Source: Sphingopyxis sp. DBS4 (GTDB lineage: Bacteria; Pseudomonadota; Alphaproteobacteria; Sphingomonadales; Sphingomonadaceae). From it: 36,803 nt of DNA. Location: NCBI RefSeq assembly GCF_024628865.1, contig NZ_CP102387.1, positions 1-36,803 of the forward strand. The letters run 5' to 3'. The translations under genes and the position numbers were made by a program. The notes below the pieces were generated by a model, which searched no databases, was not told where the DNA came from, and saw only the letters and a list, made by a program, of their open reading frames with translations. Positions 30,169-36,803 of this stretch are shown here, in pieces. Position 1 is the first letter of the stretch; every line of letters starts with the position of its first letter.

Positions 30169-31136
30169 ACCAGCTCGCCCCCCTGCCCTCGCTGGCGTTG
30201 CCGGCGCTGGCGCTGCCGGCGTTGATCGCGGCGGCCGACGACGCCACGCGGCTGCGCTTCCTTGAGTTCTTCGCCGTCACGATCCGCAACCCGCACACGC
30301 GCCGCGCCTATATGCGCGCGGCGGGCGACTTCCTGGCTTGGGTAGAGGCGCGCGGCGTCGCCTCGCTCGCCCAGGTGCAGCCGCTCCACGTCGCGGCCTG
30401 GATCGAGGCGCTGGGGGGCGAGCTGGCCGCGCCGAGCGTCAAGCAGCAGCTCGCCGGCGTGCGCCACCTGTTCGACTGGCTGGTGACGGGCCATGTCGTG
30501 CCGGTGAACCCCGCCGCGTCGGTGCGCGGGCCGGCGCACAGCCAGCGGCGCGGCAAGACGCCGGTGCTTGCCCCCGACGAGGCGCGCGCCCTGCTCGACA
30601 GGATCGACGTGACCACCCATGCCGGCTTGCGCGACCGCGCCCTGATCGGCCTCATGGTCTATAGCTTCGCGCGGATCGGCGCGGCGCTGGCGATGAAGGT
30701 CGAGGACGTGTTCATGCAGAACCGCCGCCTATGGGTTCGGCTGCATGAAAAGGGCGGCAAGCGGCACGAAATGCCGTGCCACCACAACCTAGAGGAATAT
30801 CTGATCGCCTATATCGACGGATGCGGCTTGCGCGATGATCGCAAGGGGCCGCTGTTCCGCACGATCGCGCGCGGGACTAAGCGACTAAGCGATACCCCCC
30901 TGCCCCAAGCCAATGCGTTCGCGATGGTGCGCCGGCGCGCGGCGGCGGCCGAGATCGGCACGGCGATCGGCAACCACTCGTTCCGCGCGACGGGGATCAC
31001 CACCTATTTGAAGAACGGCGGCACGCTCGAAACGGCCGCGACGATGGCGAACCACAGTTCGACCCGCACCACCCAGCTCTATGACCGTCGCCCCGATGAC
31101 GTGACGCTTGACGAGGTGGAGCGGGTGTTGATTTGA
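30165..31136 (+). CDS. Tyrosine recombinase/integrase (plasmid resolution type)
   Basis: A 323-residue site-specific recombinase. The N-terminal SAM-like domain (RNPHTRRAYMRAAGDFLAWVEARG) is followed by the catalytic domain, with Arg in VYSFARIGAALAMKVEDV, Lys in LHEKGGKRHEMP, HxxR in GNHSFRATGITTYLKNGG, His in MANHSSTRTTQLYDRR, and Tyr in QLYDRR. All catalytic residues are present. Overlap with the preceding stop fixes ATG 30165; the in-frame region upstream is a shadow of that gene. It probably resolves plasmid multimers rather than acting as a phage integrase, as no att sites or phage genes are visible. Confidence 0.92.
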   Translation: MNQLAPLPSLALPALALPALIAAADDATRLRFLEFFAVTIRNPHTRRAYMRAAGDFLAWVEARGVASLAQVQPLHVAAWIEALGGELAAPSVKQQLAGVRHLFDWLVTGHVVPVNPAASVRGPAHSQRRGKTPVLAPDEARALLDRIDVTTHAGLRDRALIGLMVYSFARIGAALAMKVEDVFMQNRRLWVRLHEKGGKRHEMPCHHNLEEYLIAYIDGCGLRDDRKGPLFRTIARGTKRLSDTPLPQANAFAMVRRRAAAAEIGTAIGNHSFRATGITTYLKNGGTLETAATMANHSSTRTTQLYDRRPDDVTLDEVERVLI

Positions 31137-31199
31137 GCCGGCGTTGGGGAATCGAGGGTTTTCGTTGCCTCGTAAGGCTATGCTTTGCATGGTGAAGCC

Positions 31200-31658
31200 A
31201 TGAAACTTTGGCGATTGACTCAGAAAGAACATCTGGCCCTTGATGGCAAAGGCGCTTTGCAGTTTGGGGGGCGAGACTTCTCACCCGGTCAGCCCATCAT
31301 CAGTTTTGCGAGCGAAGCCGGATTAGCTGTTCTTGTCGCCTTGCGGTATCTTCAATCCGGCGATGCCGATATGGATTATATGTTGGGCTGGACCCTGGTG
31401 AACGCGGTGCCGGAACGCGTGCCCGACAGTCTGGATGACCAGGCTAAAAAAGCTTTCGTGGACGAATGGGCCGGCTCAGCGCGTTCCCTCCTGATCGCTG
31501 TGCAATCGGCCGTGCTGCCGGAGGCCGATGTGATCCTGATGAATGCCCGGCACCATGCGGCGCAGGCGGTAGCTCCGCTGACAACACGCCCGTTTCGCTT
31601 TTCCGAGTGCTTGCACCGGCCGCCGATGCTGGATCAGTATCGGTCAACGCTTGTTTGA
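31200..31658 (+). CDS. RES domain protein (possible NAD-degrading toxin)
   Basis: A 152-residue protein beginning MKLWRLTQKEHLALDGKGAL, then QFGGRDFSPGQPIISFASEAGLAVLVALRYL and a C-terminal VLPEADVILMNARHHAAQAV...RPFRFSECLHRP. Both halves match the RES toxin fold, in which conserved Arg/Glu/Ser residues cleave NAD+. RES toxins normally pair with an Xre/MbcA-type antitoxin encoded just upstream; none is present, only the recombinase gene. Either the antitoxin is remote or the protein has another role. GGTGAAG precedes the ATG. Confidence 0.72.
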   Translation: MKLWRLTQKEHLALDGKGALQFGGRDFSPGQPIISFASEAGLAVLVALRYLQSGDADMDYMLGWTLVNAVPERVPDSLDDQAKKAFVDEWAGSARSLLIAVQSAVLPEADVILMNARHHAAQAVAPLTTRPFRFSECLHRPPMLDQYRSTLV

Positions 31659-31915
31659 TTTTCGGCGCACGCCGGGAAATTGCGAGGTGACGGAAAACCC
31701 CACCGGGCCGGTTGTCGTGCATCCGGGCAATCCGACAGGGTTTTTCGGACATTGTTAGGGATGGAGAGGCGGCGCAACAGTGTGAGAGGCCGGAATCTCT
31801 AGGATTTGCGCCGTCCCCTGCCGGATTTCATGTGTTTTCCGTCGCCTCAACGATAAAATCGTCCGATTGCTCGCGTTAGCAGGGATTGGTATTCTGGAGG
31901 GAAGAGGGCACCGCG

Positions 31916-32662
31916 TTGTTTGGTAAATTATTCAAAAGTGGTTCAATATCCCCGGCGCGGCAAGTCTGGGATGCTATGGAAAGCGGTGATCCAGCGTTAG
32001 TCCGCCGCGTCTTCATAAGATTCCCGGATGAACTCGCAAATGCGGAACCGGTGACCGGATGCCATTTTCATAATGCCTGCGGGCGCGGCAACATCGCCAT
32101 TGTTGAGGGTTTGGTCGATGCTGGGGCGGACATCAACTTGCGGGATAGCCGCGATGGCGTCGCCCCTATTGCAGAGGCGTGTGCGAATGGCAGGGTTCAG
32201 GTAGTTGAATTTCTGCTATCGCGTGGTTGTAAATTGGATGTTTCTACGTCCCTCCGAAATCCTCTCTTTTCCTGCATTTCTTCTTCACTTTACCGCAATG
32301 CTACGTTCGCGACCCAAGCCGGATATCGTGATGTGAATGAGGCAATCGACAATCTTGTCCAATCGGCCCGTCTCCTTATCGAGCATGGCATCGATTTGAC
32401 CGCTTGCTATATTCAGGACTCGATGGTCGATATGGATGCGGCTGCTTTCGCCTACATGATGGGGCGAGAAGAAATTGCTAAGGATATTATAGCAGCCCTC
32501 TATGGCCATGACGAACGGCTCACCGCCGCTGCATGGGCGGAAACTATTGAGGTCGCTCTTGGCAACGCATTCAGCCGACAGAAATTCAGGAAGCTGCGGT
32601 ATCCATCAAAGCGCGGCAAGAACGCAGACCAGCTACCCGCTACCGGCGAGTTTTGGGTTTAG
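31916..32662 (+). CDS. Ankyrin-repeat protein
   Basis: About 248 residues from TTG 31916 (read MFGKLFKSGSISP); GAGGGAAGAGGG lies just upstream of it, which argues against the longer frame starting at 31886. Ankyrin units are visible as AEPVTGCHFHNACGRGNIAIVEGLVDAGADINLRDSRDG and APIAEACANGRVQVVEFLLSRG. A third weaker repeat is ARLLIEHGIDLTACYI. The C-terminus is basic. It probably mediates protein-protein contacts; the target is unknown. Lower GC than its neighbours (many TTA/ATA-rich stretches) suggests separate acquisition. Confidence 0.78.
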   Translation: MFGKLFKSGSISPARQVWDAMESGDPALVRRVFIRFPDELANAEPVTGCHFHNACGRGNIAIVEGLVDAGADINLRDSRDGVAPIAEACANGRVQVVEFLLSRGCKLDVSTSLRNPLFSCISSSLYRNATFATQAGYRDVNEAIDNLVQSARLLIEHGIDLTACYIQDSMVDMDAAAFAYMMGREEIAKDIIAALYGHDERLTAAAWAETIEVALGNAFSRQKFRKLRYPSKRGKNADQLPATGEFWV

Positions 32663-32764
32663 CTTTCTGACGCCCGACAAACAGGCCATTTCCGACGCCC
32701 GCCATGTGATTGCCGTCAGGGCAAAGCTGTCGGTCGGCACGCGACCGGTTGCGGACGTTCGCTA

Positions 32765-33463
32765 CTATGAAGCGGAGGCAAACGCCGCTTCCGCGACGAA
32801 CTCCAGCCGCGATGCAATCGCATCCACGCCCGAAAGTTCCTTGCCCACCTCATATACTCCGTTGTCGACAACGCCATCTCGGCGAGCATAATCGGTGTAG
32901 CTCTGTATCAAAGAGGGCACGCGCTCCGGTTGCGCGAGGGCCGCAGCGGCGACGCCGTAGTAGCCCCGAAGTGGGAAGTTGTTGCAGAGCGGGTGCGTGT
33001 GCCCTTCGATGGGCGCATTTAAACCAACGGAGCACTCGTAAATGTCCGAATAGTGGCGAAAGAACTTGAAGCCGTCTGTAAGAAGCATTTCTGAAACACA
33101 GGATGCGACAGAACGTGTTCCCGCTTCCATTTGGTCGGGAGAAATGACCTTCTCGTTATCTCTCGCCTCGTCGAAAGGGAAGTATCCAAGCCCCCGGTAG
33201 AGGGTGGTAGTATTCTTCTTATTAACTTCACCCCATATATGTCCGAGCCGATTGACAATCTCATCGACTTGGTTGTGCCGAACGCCTAGACCTACGTTGA
33301 TCACATAGGGGCCACCCTTGCCCATCGCGAACGATGGAAACGAGAGATAATGGAATCCGAAGCTGGTGCGCCTCTTAAATCCCAGCTGCGGCTGAGACTT
33401 GAACCCCTCTTCACGCAACATCGGTTCAAGAAGGGTCTTTAACGCTTGCTCAGCTTGATTCAT
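32765..33463 (-). CDS. Hypothetical protein, DUF4304-like
   Basis: A 232-residue protein starting MNQAEQALKTLLEPMLREEG, then FKSQPQLGFKRRTSFGFHYLSFPSF, a pattern like DUF4304 and related phage-defence or immunity-type proteins (a helix followed by '..GFK...FxR'). The rest (VGLGVRHNQVDEIVNRLGHIW; SVASCVSEMLLTDGFKFFRHY) is not diagnostic. GC is lower than in the backbone. A single gene facing the ankyrin gene across about 100 bp. The name is tentative. Confidence 0.55.
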   Translation of the reverse strand: MNQAEQALKTLLEPMLREEGFKSQPQLGFKRRTSFGFHYLSFPSFAMGKGGPYVINVGLGVRHNQVDEIVNRLGHIWGEVNKKNTTTLYRGLGYFPFDEARDNEKVISPDQMEAGTRSVASCVSEMLLTDGFKFFRHYSDIYECSVGLNAPIEGHTHPLCNNFPLRGYYGVAAAALAQPERVPSLIQSYTDYARRDGVVDNGVYEVGKELSGVDAIASRLEFVAEAAFASAS

Positions 33464-33576
33464 CAACAGCCCACCGGTTTAGTTGGAGGGGTGTTGACTG
33501 CCACGGCGAGTGTGCGCTTTCCACCCCATTCTAGCCGTTCCCTGTCCGACGCGCGAAAATCAGGCGGTTTCCGCCA

Positions 33577-34197
33577 TCACGCGGCGACGGCCGACGCACA
33601 GGCCCAGCGGTCGCCCTGCCAATGGAACCCTACCCGCTCCGCGTTGCTGATCGCTGGCGGCTCGCCCTTGCGCCAGAAGGCGCGCATCTTGGCCCGATCG
33701 TCCAGATGGGCGTCGGCGACGATCGCGCGCGCGGCCTGGATGAACTGCCCATGCCCGAACACATAGACCAGCGATCCCGCAGGCATGGCGGCGAGGCGCG
33801 CAAGCGCCGCGTCGCAGCGCCGGAGCAAGGCGCGGAAACTTTCCGCCCCTTCCCCGTCGCAATAATCCGGGTCGGCCGCGCTCCAATAGCGTTCGAGGTG
33901 CGGCATCCGTTCGGCGCTGCGCGTGCCGTTCCAGCGCGCCGGTTGCAGATAGGTGAACTCTTCTATCGGCCACGTCTCCACCGGCACGGCGGGGAATCTG
34001 GCGATCGTCGGCGCGGCGGTCTGCCGGGTGCGGGTATAGGGCGAGGTGACGATGAGCGCGGGCGCTTGCGCCCAGCTCGCCGCGACCGCGCGCGCCTGTT
34101 CGTGGCCCCGCTCCGTCAGCTCGATCGTCGCGAGGTCGTGACAGGGAACGCCGGCGTTGCCGGTGCTTTCGCCATGCCGGATGAATATCGCCCTCAT
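33577..34197 (-). CDS. Histidine phosphatase (phosphoglycerate mutase-like)
   Basis: A 206-residue protein with the RHG catalytic motif FIRHGESTGN (about H8), the second catalytic pair in VTSPYTRTRQTA (Arg about 57), and the C-terminal His in VYVFGHGQFIQA (about 150). Family members remove phosphate from small molecules or proteins. Its start overlaps the stop of the 59 aa gene (ATGA), placing it last in a four-gene operon that begins with a toxin-antitoxin pair. This is an unusual context for such a phosphatase. Confidence 0.88.
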   Translation of the reverse strand: MRAIFIRHGESTGNAGVPCHDLATIELTERGHEQARAVAASWAQAPALIVTSPYTRTRQTAAPTIARFPAVPVETWPIEEFTYLQPARWNGTRSAERMPHLERYWSAADPDYCDGEGAESFRALLRRCDAALARLAAMPAGSLVYVFGHGQFIQAARAIVADAHLDDRAKMRAFWRKGEPPAISNAERVGFHWQGDRWACASAVAA

Positions 34198-34373
34198 GGT
34201 CTGCGGCCCTTGGCGCGGCGCGCGAGCAATTCGGCTCCCGTCTCGCCAGCGCCGATCTTCTGCGCCGCCGCCAGTGCGGCCGCGATCTTCGCCGTATGGG
34301 CATCGCTGCGCGCGCTGCGCTCATTCCGTTCCTTCAACAGATCGGAAAACGAGCGGCGGCCGATCAGGCTCAT
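34194..34373 (-). CDS. Small 59 aa protein between antitoxin and phosphatase
   Basis: Reads MSLIGRRSFSDLLKERNERS, then ARSDAHTAKIAAALAAAQKI and a C-terminus GAGETGAELLARRAKGRRP. It is a highly charged, helical protein, basic at the end. The start overlaps the antitoxin stop (TAATG) and the stop overlaps the phosphatase start (ATGA). This double coupling supports a real gene despite its size. No family recognised; it resembles small DNA- or protein-binding accessory proteins of plasmids. Confidence 0.7.
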   Translation of the reverse strand: MSLIGRRSFSDLLKERNERSARSDAHTAKIAAALAAAQKIGAGETGAELLARRAKGRRP

Positions 34374-34702
34374 TACAATACCCCTTCGATGCCCTTGCGG
34401 CGGATCACGTTCAGGATCGCGAGTGCCGGCCCCTTGGCCTGCTTGGTGCCGCGTTCGAGCTGCGAGATATAACCCGGCGTCAGGTTCGTATATTTGGCCA
34501 GGGCGGCCTGACTCAGATGCGCCCGCTTGCGAACGCTGCGGATTTCTTCCGGGCTGATCGGCTCGGCCGAGGGCACCACGTCCGGCCCCAGGTGGCGAAC
34601 GGTGATCTTCTCATAGGTTTCATCGCCCATCAGGCCGGCGCGGTGCATGTCCTCGGCCGTTTCCAGCAGGGCTTCGGTCAGTTTGCTAAGCTTCTTCGCC
34701 AT
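34373..34702 (-). CDS. HigA-like antitoxin (XRE helix-turn-helix)
   Basis: A 109-residue protein starting MAKKLSKLTEALLETAEDMH. The C-terminal XRE domain is ISPEEIRSVRKRAHLSQAALAKYTNLTPGYISQLERG (about residues 57-93), followed by PALAILNVIRRKGIEGVL. Its start overlaps the toxin stop by 17 bp, the toxin-first order typical of HigBA. It neutralises the toxin and represses the operon. Upstream in-frame codons lie in the toxin gene, so ATG 34702 is chosen. Confidence 0.9.
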   Translation of the reverse strand: MAKKLSKLTEALLETAEDMHRAGLMGDETYEKITVRHLGPDVVPSAEPISPEEIRSVRKRAHLSQAALAKYTNLTPGYISQLERGTKQAKGPALAILNVIRRKGIEGVL

Positions 34703-35066
34703 TGTCGATTTCCTGTAGCTTGCCCTCGCCCACGGCGTCATCAAGGGCGGTGTCGTCATGTTTCAAAAATTCGGCGGCGATGTCCCGCAAGGTCTGCAAT
34801 TCGTCGTCCTCGATGTTATCGCGCTCGTTCTTGGCGAAGCCATAGAGAAAGAACGCCCGTTCCTCCGTCCGATAGGCGACGATCATGCGGAACCCGCCCG
34901 ATCGCCCCTGCCCTGGTCGCGCGACCCGCTGCTTGATGAGGCCGCCGCCCAGATCGGCGTCGATGATTCCGCGCTCCGCCCGCGCGATAGCCTCTTTCAA
35001 GCCCGCATCATCAATTCGTTCGCGCCGGACAAACCGCGCGACCCATTTGGTTTTGAAAATCCGCAC
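34686..35066 (-). CDS. RelE/HigB-type toxin
   Basis: A 126-residue protein (GTG start, MRIFKTKWVARFVRRERIDD) with the pfam06296-type RelE-like core: AIARAERGIIDADLGGGLIKQRVARPGQGRSGGFRMIVAYRTEERAFFLYGFAKNER. The conserved basic and aromatic residues at the RNase active site are present. Such toxins cleave ribosome-bound mRNA and stabilise plasmids by post-segregational killing. First gene of the operon, with its own promoter at 35091-35118. Confidence 0.9.
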   Translation of the reverse strand: MRIFKTKWVARFVRRERIDDAGLKEAIARAERGIIDADLGGGLIKQRVARPGQGRSGGFRMIVAYRTEERAFFLYGFAKNERDNIEDDELQTLRDIAAEFLKHDDTALDDAVGEGKLQEIDNGEEA

Positions 35067-35090
35067 GGCATTGTCCTATTAACACTATGA

Positions 35091-35118
35091 ACTATAGCAC
35101 ATGATCGCATATTTGCAA
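35091..35118 (-). promoter_or_regulatory. Promoter of the toxin-antitoxin operon
   Basis: On the minus strand TTGCAA, a 16 bp spacer, then TATAGT, ending about 25 bp before the toxin GTG. The -10 overlaps an imperfect palindrome (CTATGAACTATAG), a likely antitoxin operator. Confidence 0.6.
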
Positions 35119-35530
35119 CCTTGGGGCGGGCATCCGCGAACGCCCTCCCCGTCTCTCACGCATGGTTGTCACAGCGAATAAGCGATTTAGCGCCTGCCGC
35201 TGGCGCGGCACCGTGGCTCTAGTCGCTCGCGCTCCCCAAGCCCGCAAGCGGTCTTGGCCCAAGGTGACGATCCACATGGCGGGCGAGATCGCGTGCGCGG
35301 ATCTCGCTTGGGCGATGGGCCGGCGCTGGCGCCGGCATGTCGTTTGTTGAGTGGGGAGAGGACGTTCCGCCCCCCTCTCCCCAGCAACGGGAATAGACGG
35401 GCCGTGGCTCACTCGCTGCGCTCCCTGCGCCCGCACCACCCCGTCGATTCCCGCTGCCCCCCTCTCTCGCCGGCGTTCTTGGGCGTCCGTGTTCCGGCCG
35501 ATGGCATGGCCATCGCCGGACAGGCGATTT
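35119..35530. other. Highly structured non-coding region
   Basis: No credible gene in about 410 bp. It contains strong inverted repeats: GCGAGATC/GATCTCGC (35283-35307), GCCGGCGC-TG-GCGCCGGC (35319-35336), TGGGGAGAGG/CCTCTCCCCA (35352-35383), GGGAATAGACGGG paired with CCCGTCGATTCCC around 35389-35455 (one mismatch), and CGATGGC-ATG-GCCATCG near 35500. Related direct copies of 'CGTGGCTC...TCGCT.GCGCTCCC' occur near 35211 and 35402. Confidence 0.6.
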
Positions 35531-35546
35531 GAAGGGAGTAGAGGCA

Positions 35547-36191
35547 ATGGAACAGGACAACCGCGAAAGCTGGCTCAACCGGGTGGCGCAGGGCATGGCT
35601 CCGCTGTTCGAGGCGCTGGAAAGCCCCCTGCCCTCGCGTGTGCGCGTGGCGATCGGCTTCACCAGCAGGGGAGCCAAGGGCAAGGCGATCGGCGAGTGCT
35701 GGGACAACCGGCTAAGCGCGGACGGGCATTTTGAAATCTTCATCCGCCCGGACCTGGCGCACGCGGCCGACGCCATGCCGGCGCAGATCGCGGCCATTCT
35801 CGCGCATGAGCTGGTCCATGCCGCTGTCGGCATCCCGGCAGGGCATGGGAAGGCGTTTAAACGGGTCGCGCTGGGGCTTGGCCTTGTCGGGCCGATGCGC
35901 GCCACCACTCCCGGCGAGGCGTTCCTTGCGGCGGTCGCGCCGATCCTGGCCGATGCTGGTCCCCTACCCCATGCCCGTCTCGACACCGGCGGGGAGTCGA
36001 CCGCGCCCAAGAAGCAGAAAGCTCGGATGCTCAAATGCGAGTGCGCGACGTGCGGCTATACCGTCAGGACCGCGCGCAAATGGCTGGAACTGGCCGGAGC
36101 GCCGCTCTGCCCGATCGAGGATCACGGCCAGATGAGCCATGAGCCGCTGGACGATGACGAGGCCGAGGGAGACGAGGGCAAAGGGGGTTAA
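35547..36191 (+). CDS. SprT-like zinc metallopeptidase domain protein
   Basis: A 214-residue protein starting MEQDNRESWLNRVAQGMAPL, with GGGAG upstream supporting ATG 35547. The metallopeptidase motif is HELVHAAVG (about residues 92-100), with a third ligand probably in AGHGKAFKRVA. The C-terminus has a zinc-ribbon-like CECATCGYTV...LCP and an acidic tail. SprT-like proteins are common plasmid backbone genes; they may process DNA-protein crosslinks or regulators. A CGTTTAAACG motif falls in the codons for AFKR (35854). It is upstream of parA, with a GGGGG/CCCCC hairpin after the stop. Confidence 0.85.
   Translation: MEQDNRESWLNRVAQGMAPLFEALESPLPSRVRVAIGFTSRGAKGKAIGECWDNRLSADGHFEIFIRPDLAHAADAMPAQIAAILAHELVHAAVGIPAGHGKAFKRVALGLGLVGPMRATTPGEAFLAAVAPILADAGPLPHARLDTGGESTAPKKQKARMLKCECATCGYTVRTARKWLELAGAPLCPIEDHGQMSHEPLDDDEAEGDEGKGG
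35854..35863. repeat. CGTTTAAACG backbone motif, copy 7 (inside the SprT-like gene)
   Basis: Read in frame as GCG TTT AAA CGG (Ala-Phe-Lys-Arg), a different frame from copies 3 and 4. Protein sequence therefore does not explain the motif. Confidence 0.65.
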
Positions 36192-36240
36192 GCCCCCTCC
36201 CCTCTCCCCCTTTCATTCGGATGCCGCTTGCTCTATGCCC

Positions 36241-36277
36241 ACATGCAAACATGCGGTCATGTAAGGATATTCACATG
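36241..36277. repeat. Partition-type ACATG repeat, copy 5 (parA leader)
   Basis: ACATGCAAACATGC, TCATGTAAGG and TCACATGCC occupy the leader and start codon of parA, consistent with autoregulation by Par proteins. Confidence 0.6.
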
Positions 36278-36803
36278 CCAACAATTGCCATCATCAGCCA
36301 GAAGGGCGGCGCGGGGAAAACCACCCTCGCCCTGCATCTGGCCGCCGCCGCCGAGGATTCCGGGCATACCGCGCTGGTGATCGACCTGGACCCGCAGGCG
36401 ACGGCGAGCCAATGGGCGGCATGGCGTCAGGACGCGCCCCCGGTCGTGATCGACAGCGCCCCCCCTCGCCTCGCGGCCAAGATCGAGCAGGCGACGGCGC
36501 AGGGCGCGGCGTTCATCGTCATAGACACCCCGCCCCATGCCGACAGCGCCGCCAGCGCCGCCGTCGAGGCGGCCGACCTGGTATTGATCCCCTGTCGGCC
36601 GAGCGCGTTCGACCTGGCCGCGATCAAGACCACCGCCAGCCTTGTGAAGATGCGCGGCAAGCCCGCTTTCGTCATCTTCACGGCGGGAAGCCCGACCGCG
36701 CCGCGCATGTATGACGAGGCCGCGCAGCTTGTGCAGGGCTATGGGCTGGACGCCTGCCCGCTGCATGTCGCCGACCGCGCCGCGTTCCGCCACGCGGCGA
36801 CCG
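36275..36803 (+). CDS. parA: ParA partition ATPase, 5' part (continues at base 1)
   Basis: A small ParA of 217 residues in total. The deviant Walker A is QKGGAGKTT (about residues 9-17, signature Lys10 and Lys15), switch I is VIDLDPQATASQW, and Walker B is FIVIDTPPHAD. Then PCRPSAFDLAAIKTT. It lacks the N-terminal helix-turn-helix of large ParA proteins, placing it in the small (type Ib-like) class that works with a ribbon-helix-helix partner, as found downstream. AAGGA seven bases upstream supports ATG 36275. ATP-dependent DNA binding on the nucleoid moves plasmid copies apart. Confidence 0.95.
   Translation, partial: MPTIAIISQKGGAGKTTLALHLAAAAEDSGHTALVIDLDPQATASQWAAWRQDAPPVVIDSAPPRLAAKIEQATAQGAAFIVIDTPPHADSAASAAVEAADLVLIPCRPSAFDLAAIKTTASLVKMRGKPAFVIFTAGSPTAPRMYDEAAQLVQGYGLDACPLHVADRAAFRHAAT

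Overview
The window reads as one complete circular plasmid of 36,803 bp, cut open inside parA. The reading frame that runs off the right edge (from 36275) continues in frame at base 1 and stops at 125, giving a 217-residue ParA. High GC, the Ti/sphingomonad-type traA-traCDG mobilisation block, a RepA-type (pfam10134-like) initiator and the gene families carried all suggest an alphaproteobacterium, most likely a sphingomonad (Sphingomonas/Sphingobium/Novosphingobium). The lineage is inferred; no rRNA or tRNA gene is present.

Backbone, right end through left end. parA and a ribbon-helix-helix gene sit among repeated ACATG-type sites. repA, on the minus strand, has two families of iterons, an AT-rich stretch and a perfect DnaA box upstream, which together form oriV. 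Next come a hairpin array, a GrpB-family gene, and the mobilisation block: traC-traD-87 aa protein-ATPase-traG on the minus strand, oriT at about 6,970, and traA on the plus strand. No mating-pair-formation genes are present, so the plasmid looks mobilisable rather than self-transmissible. The backbone resumes at about 26.8 kb and carries WGR, SMR efflux, ribbon-helix-helix plus tyrosine recombinase, RES toxin, ankyrin, a HigBA-like toxin-antitoxin operon that also encodes a histidine phosphatase, and a SprT-like metalloprotein.

Accessory region, about 11.5-28.6 kb. A MarR-FUSC-DUF1656-HlyD aromatic-acid-type efflux operon is cut off inside hlyD by a 4.2 kb Tn3-family transposon with 56 bp inverted repeats. 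On the far side of the transposon is the 3' tip of an outer-membrane phospholipase A gene, so its flanks are chimeric. Beyond that, an EntB/PhzD-type isochorismatase gene is split by a 6,771 bp unit (19079-25849). The unit is bounded by an exact 8 bp target duplication and short terminal inverted repeats. It holds a catabolic fragment (TetR', flavin reductase', GMC oxidoreductase', TauD/TfdA dioxygenase, amidohydrolase, MarR') and an IS66 element at its right end. The best explanation is that IS66 used a surrogate left end 4.2 kb outside itself and moved the adjacent DNA as one unit. Further right, an apparently intact cobalamin riboswitch drives a btuB 5' fragment fused by deletion to the 3' part of cobQ.

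Two features are not explained by the genes. The 10 bp palindrome CGTTTAAACG (or its GTTTAAAC core) occurs seven times, only in the backbone half and partly inside coding sequence. There are also several arrays of strong inverted repeats (2674-2769, 28729-28887, 35283-35455).
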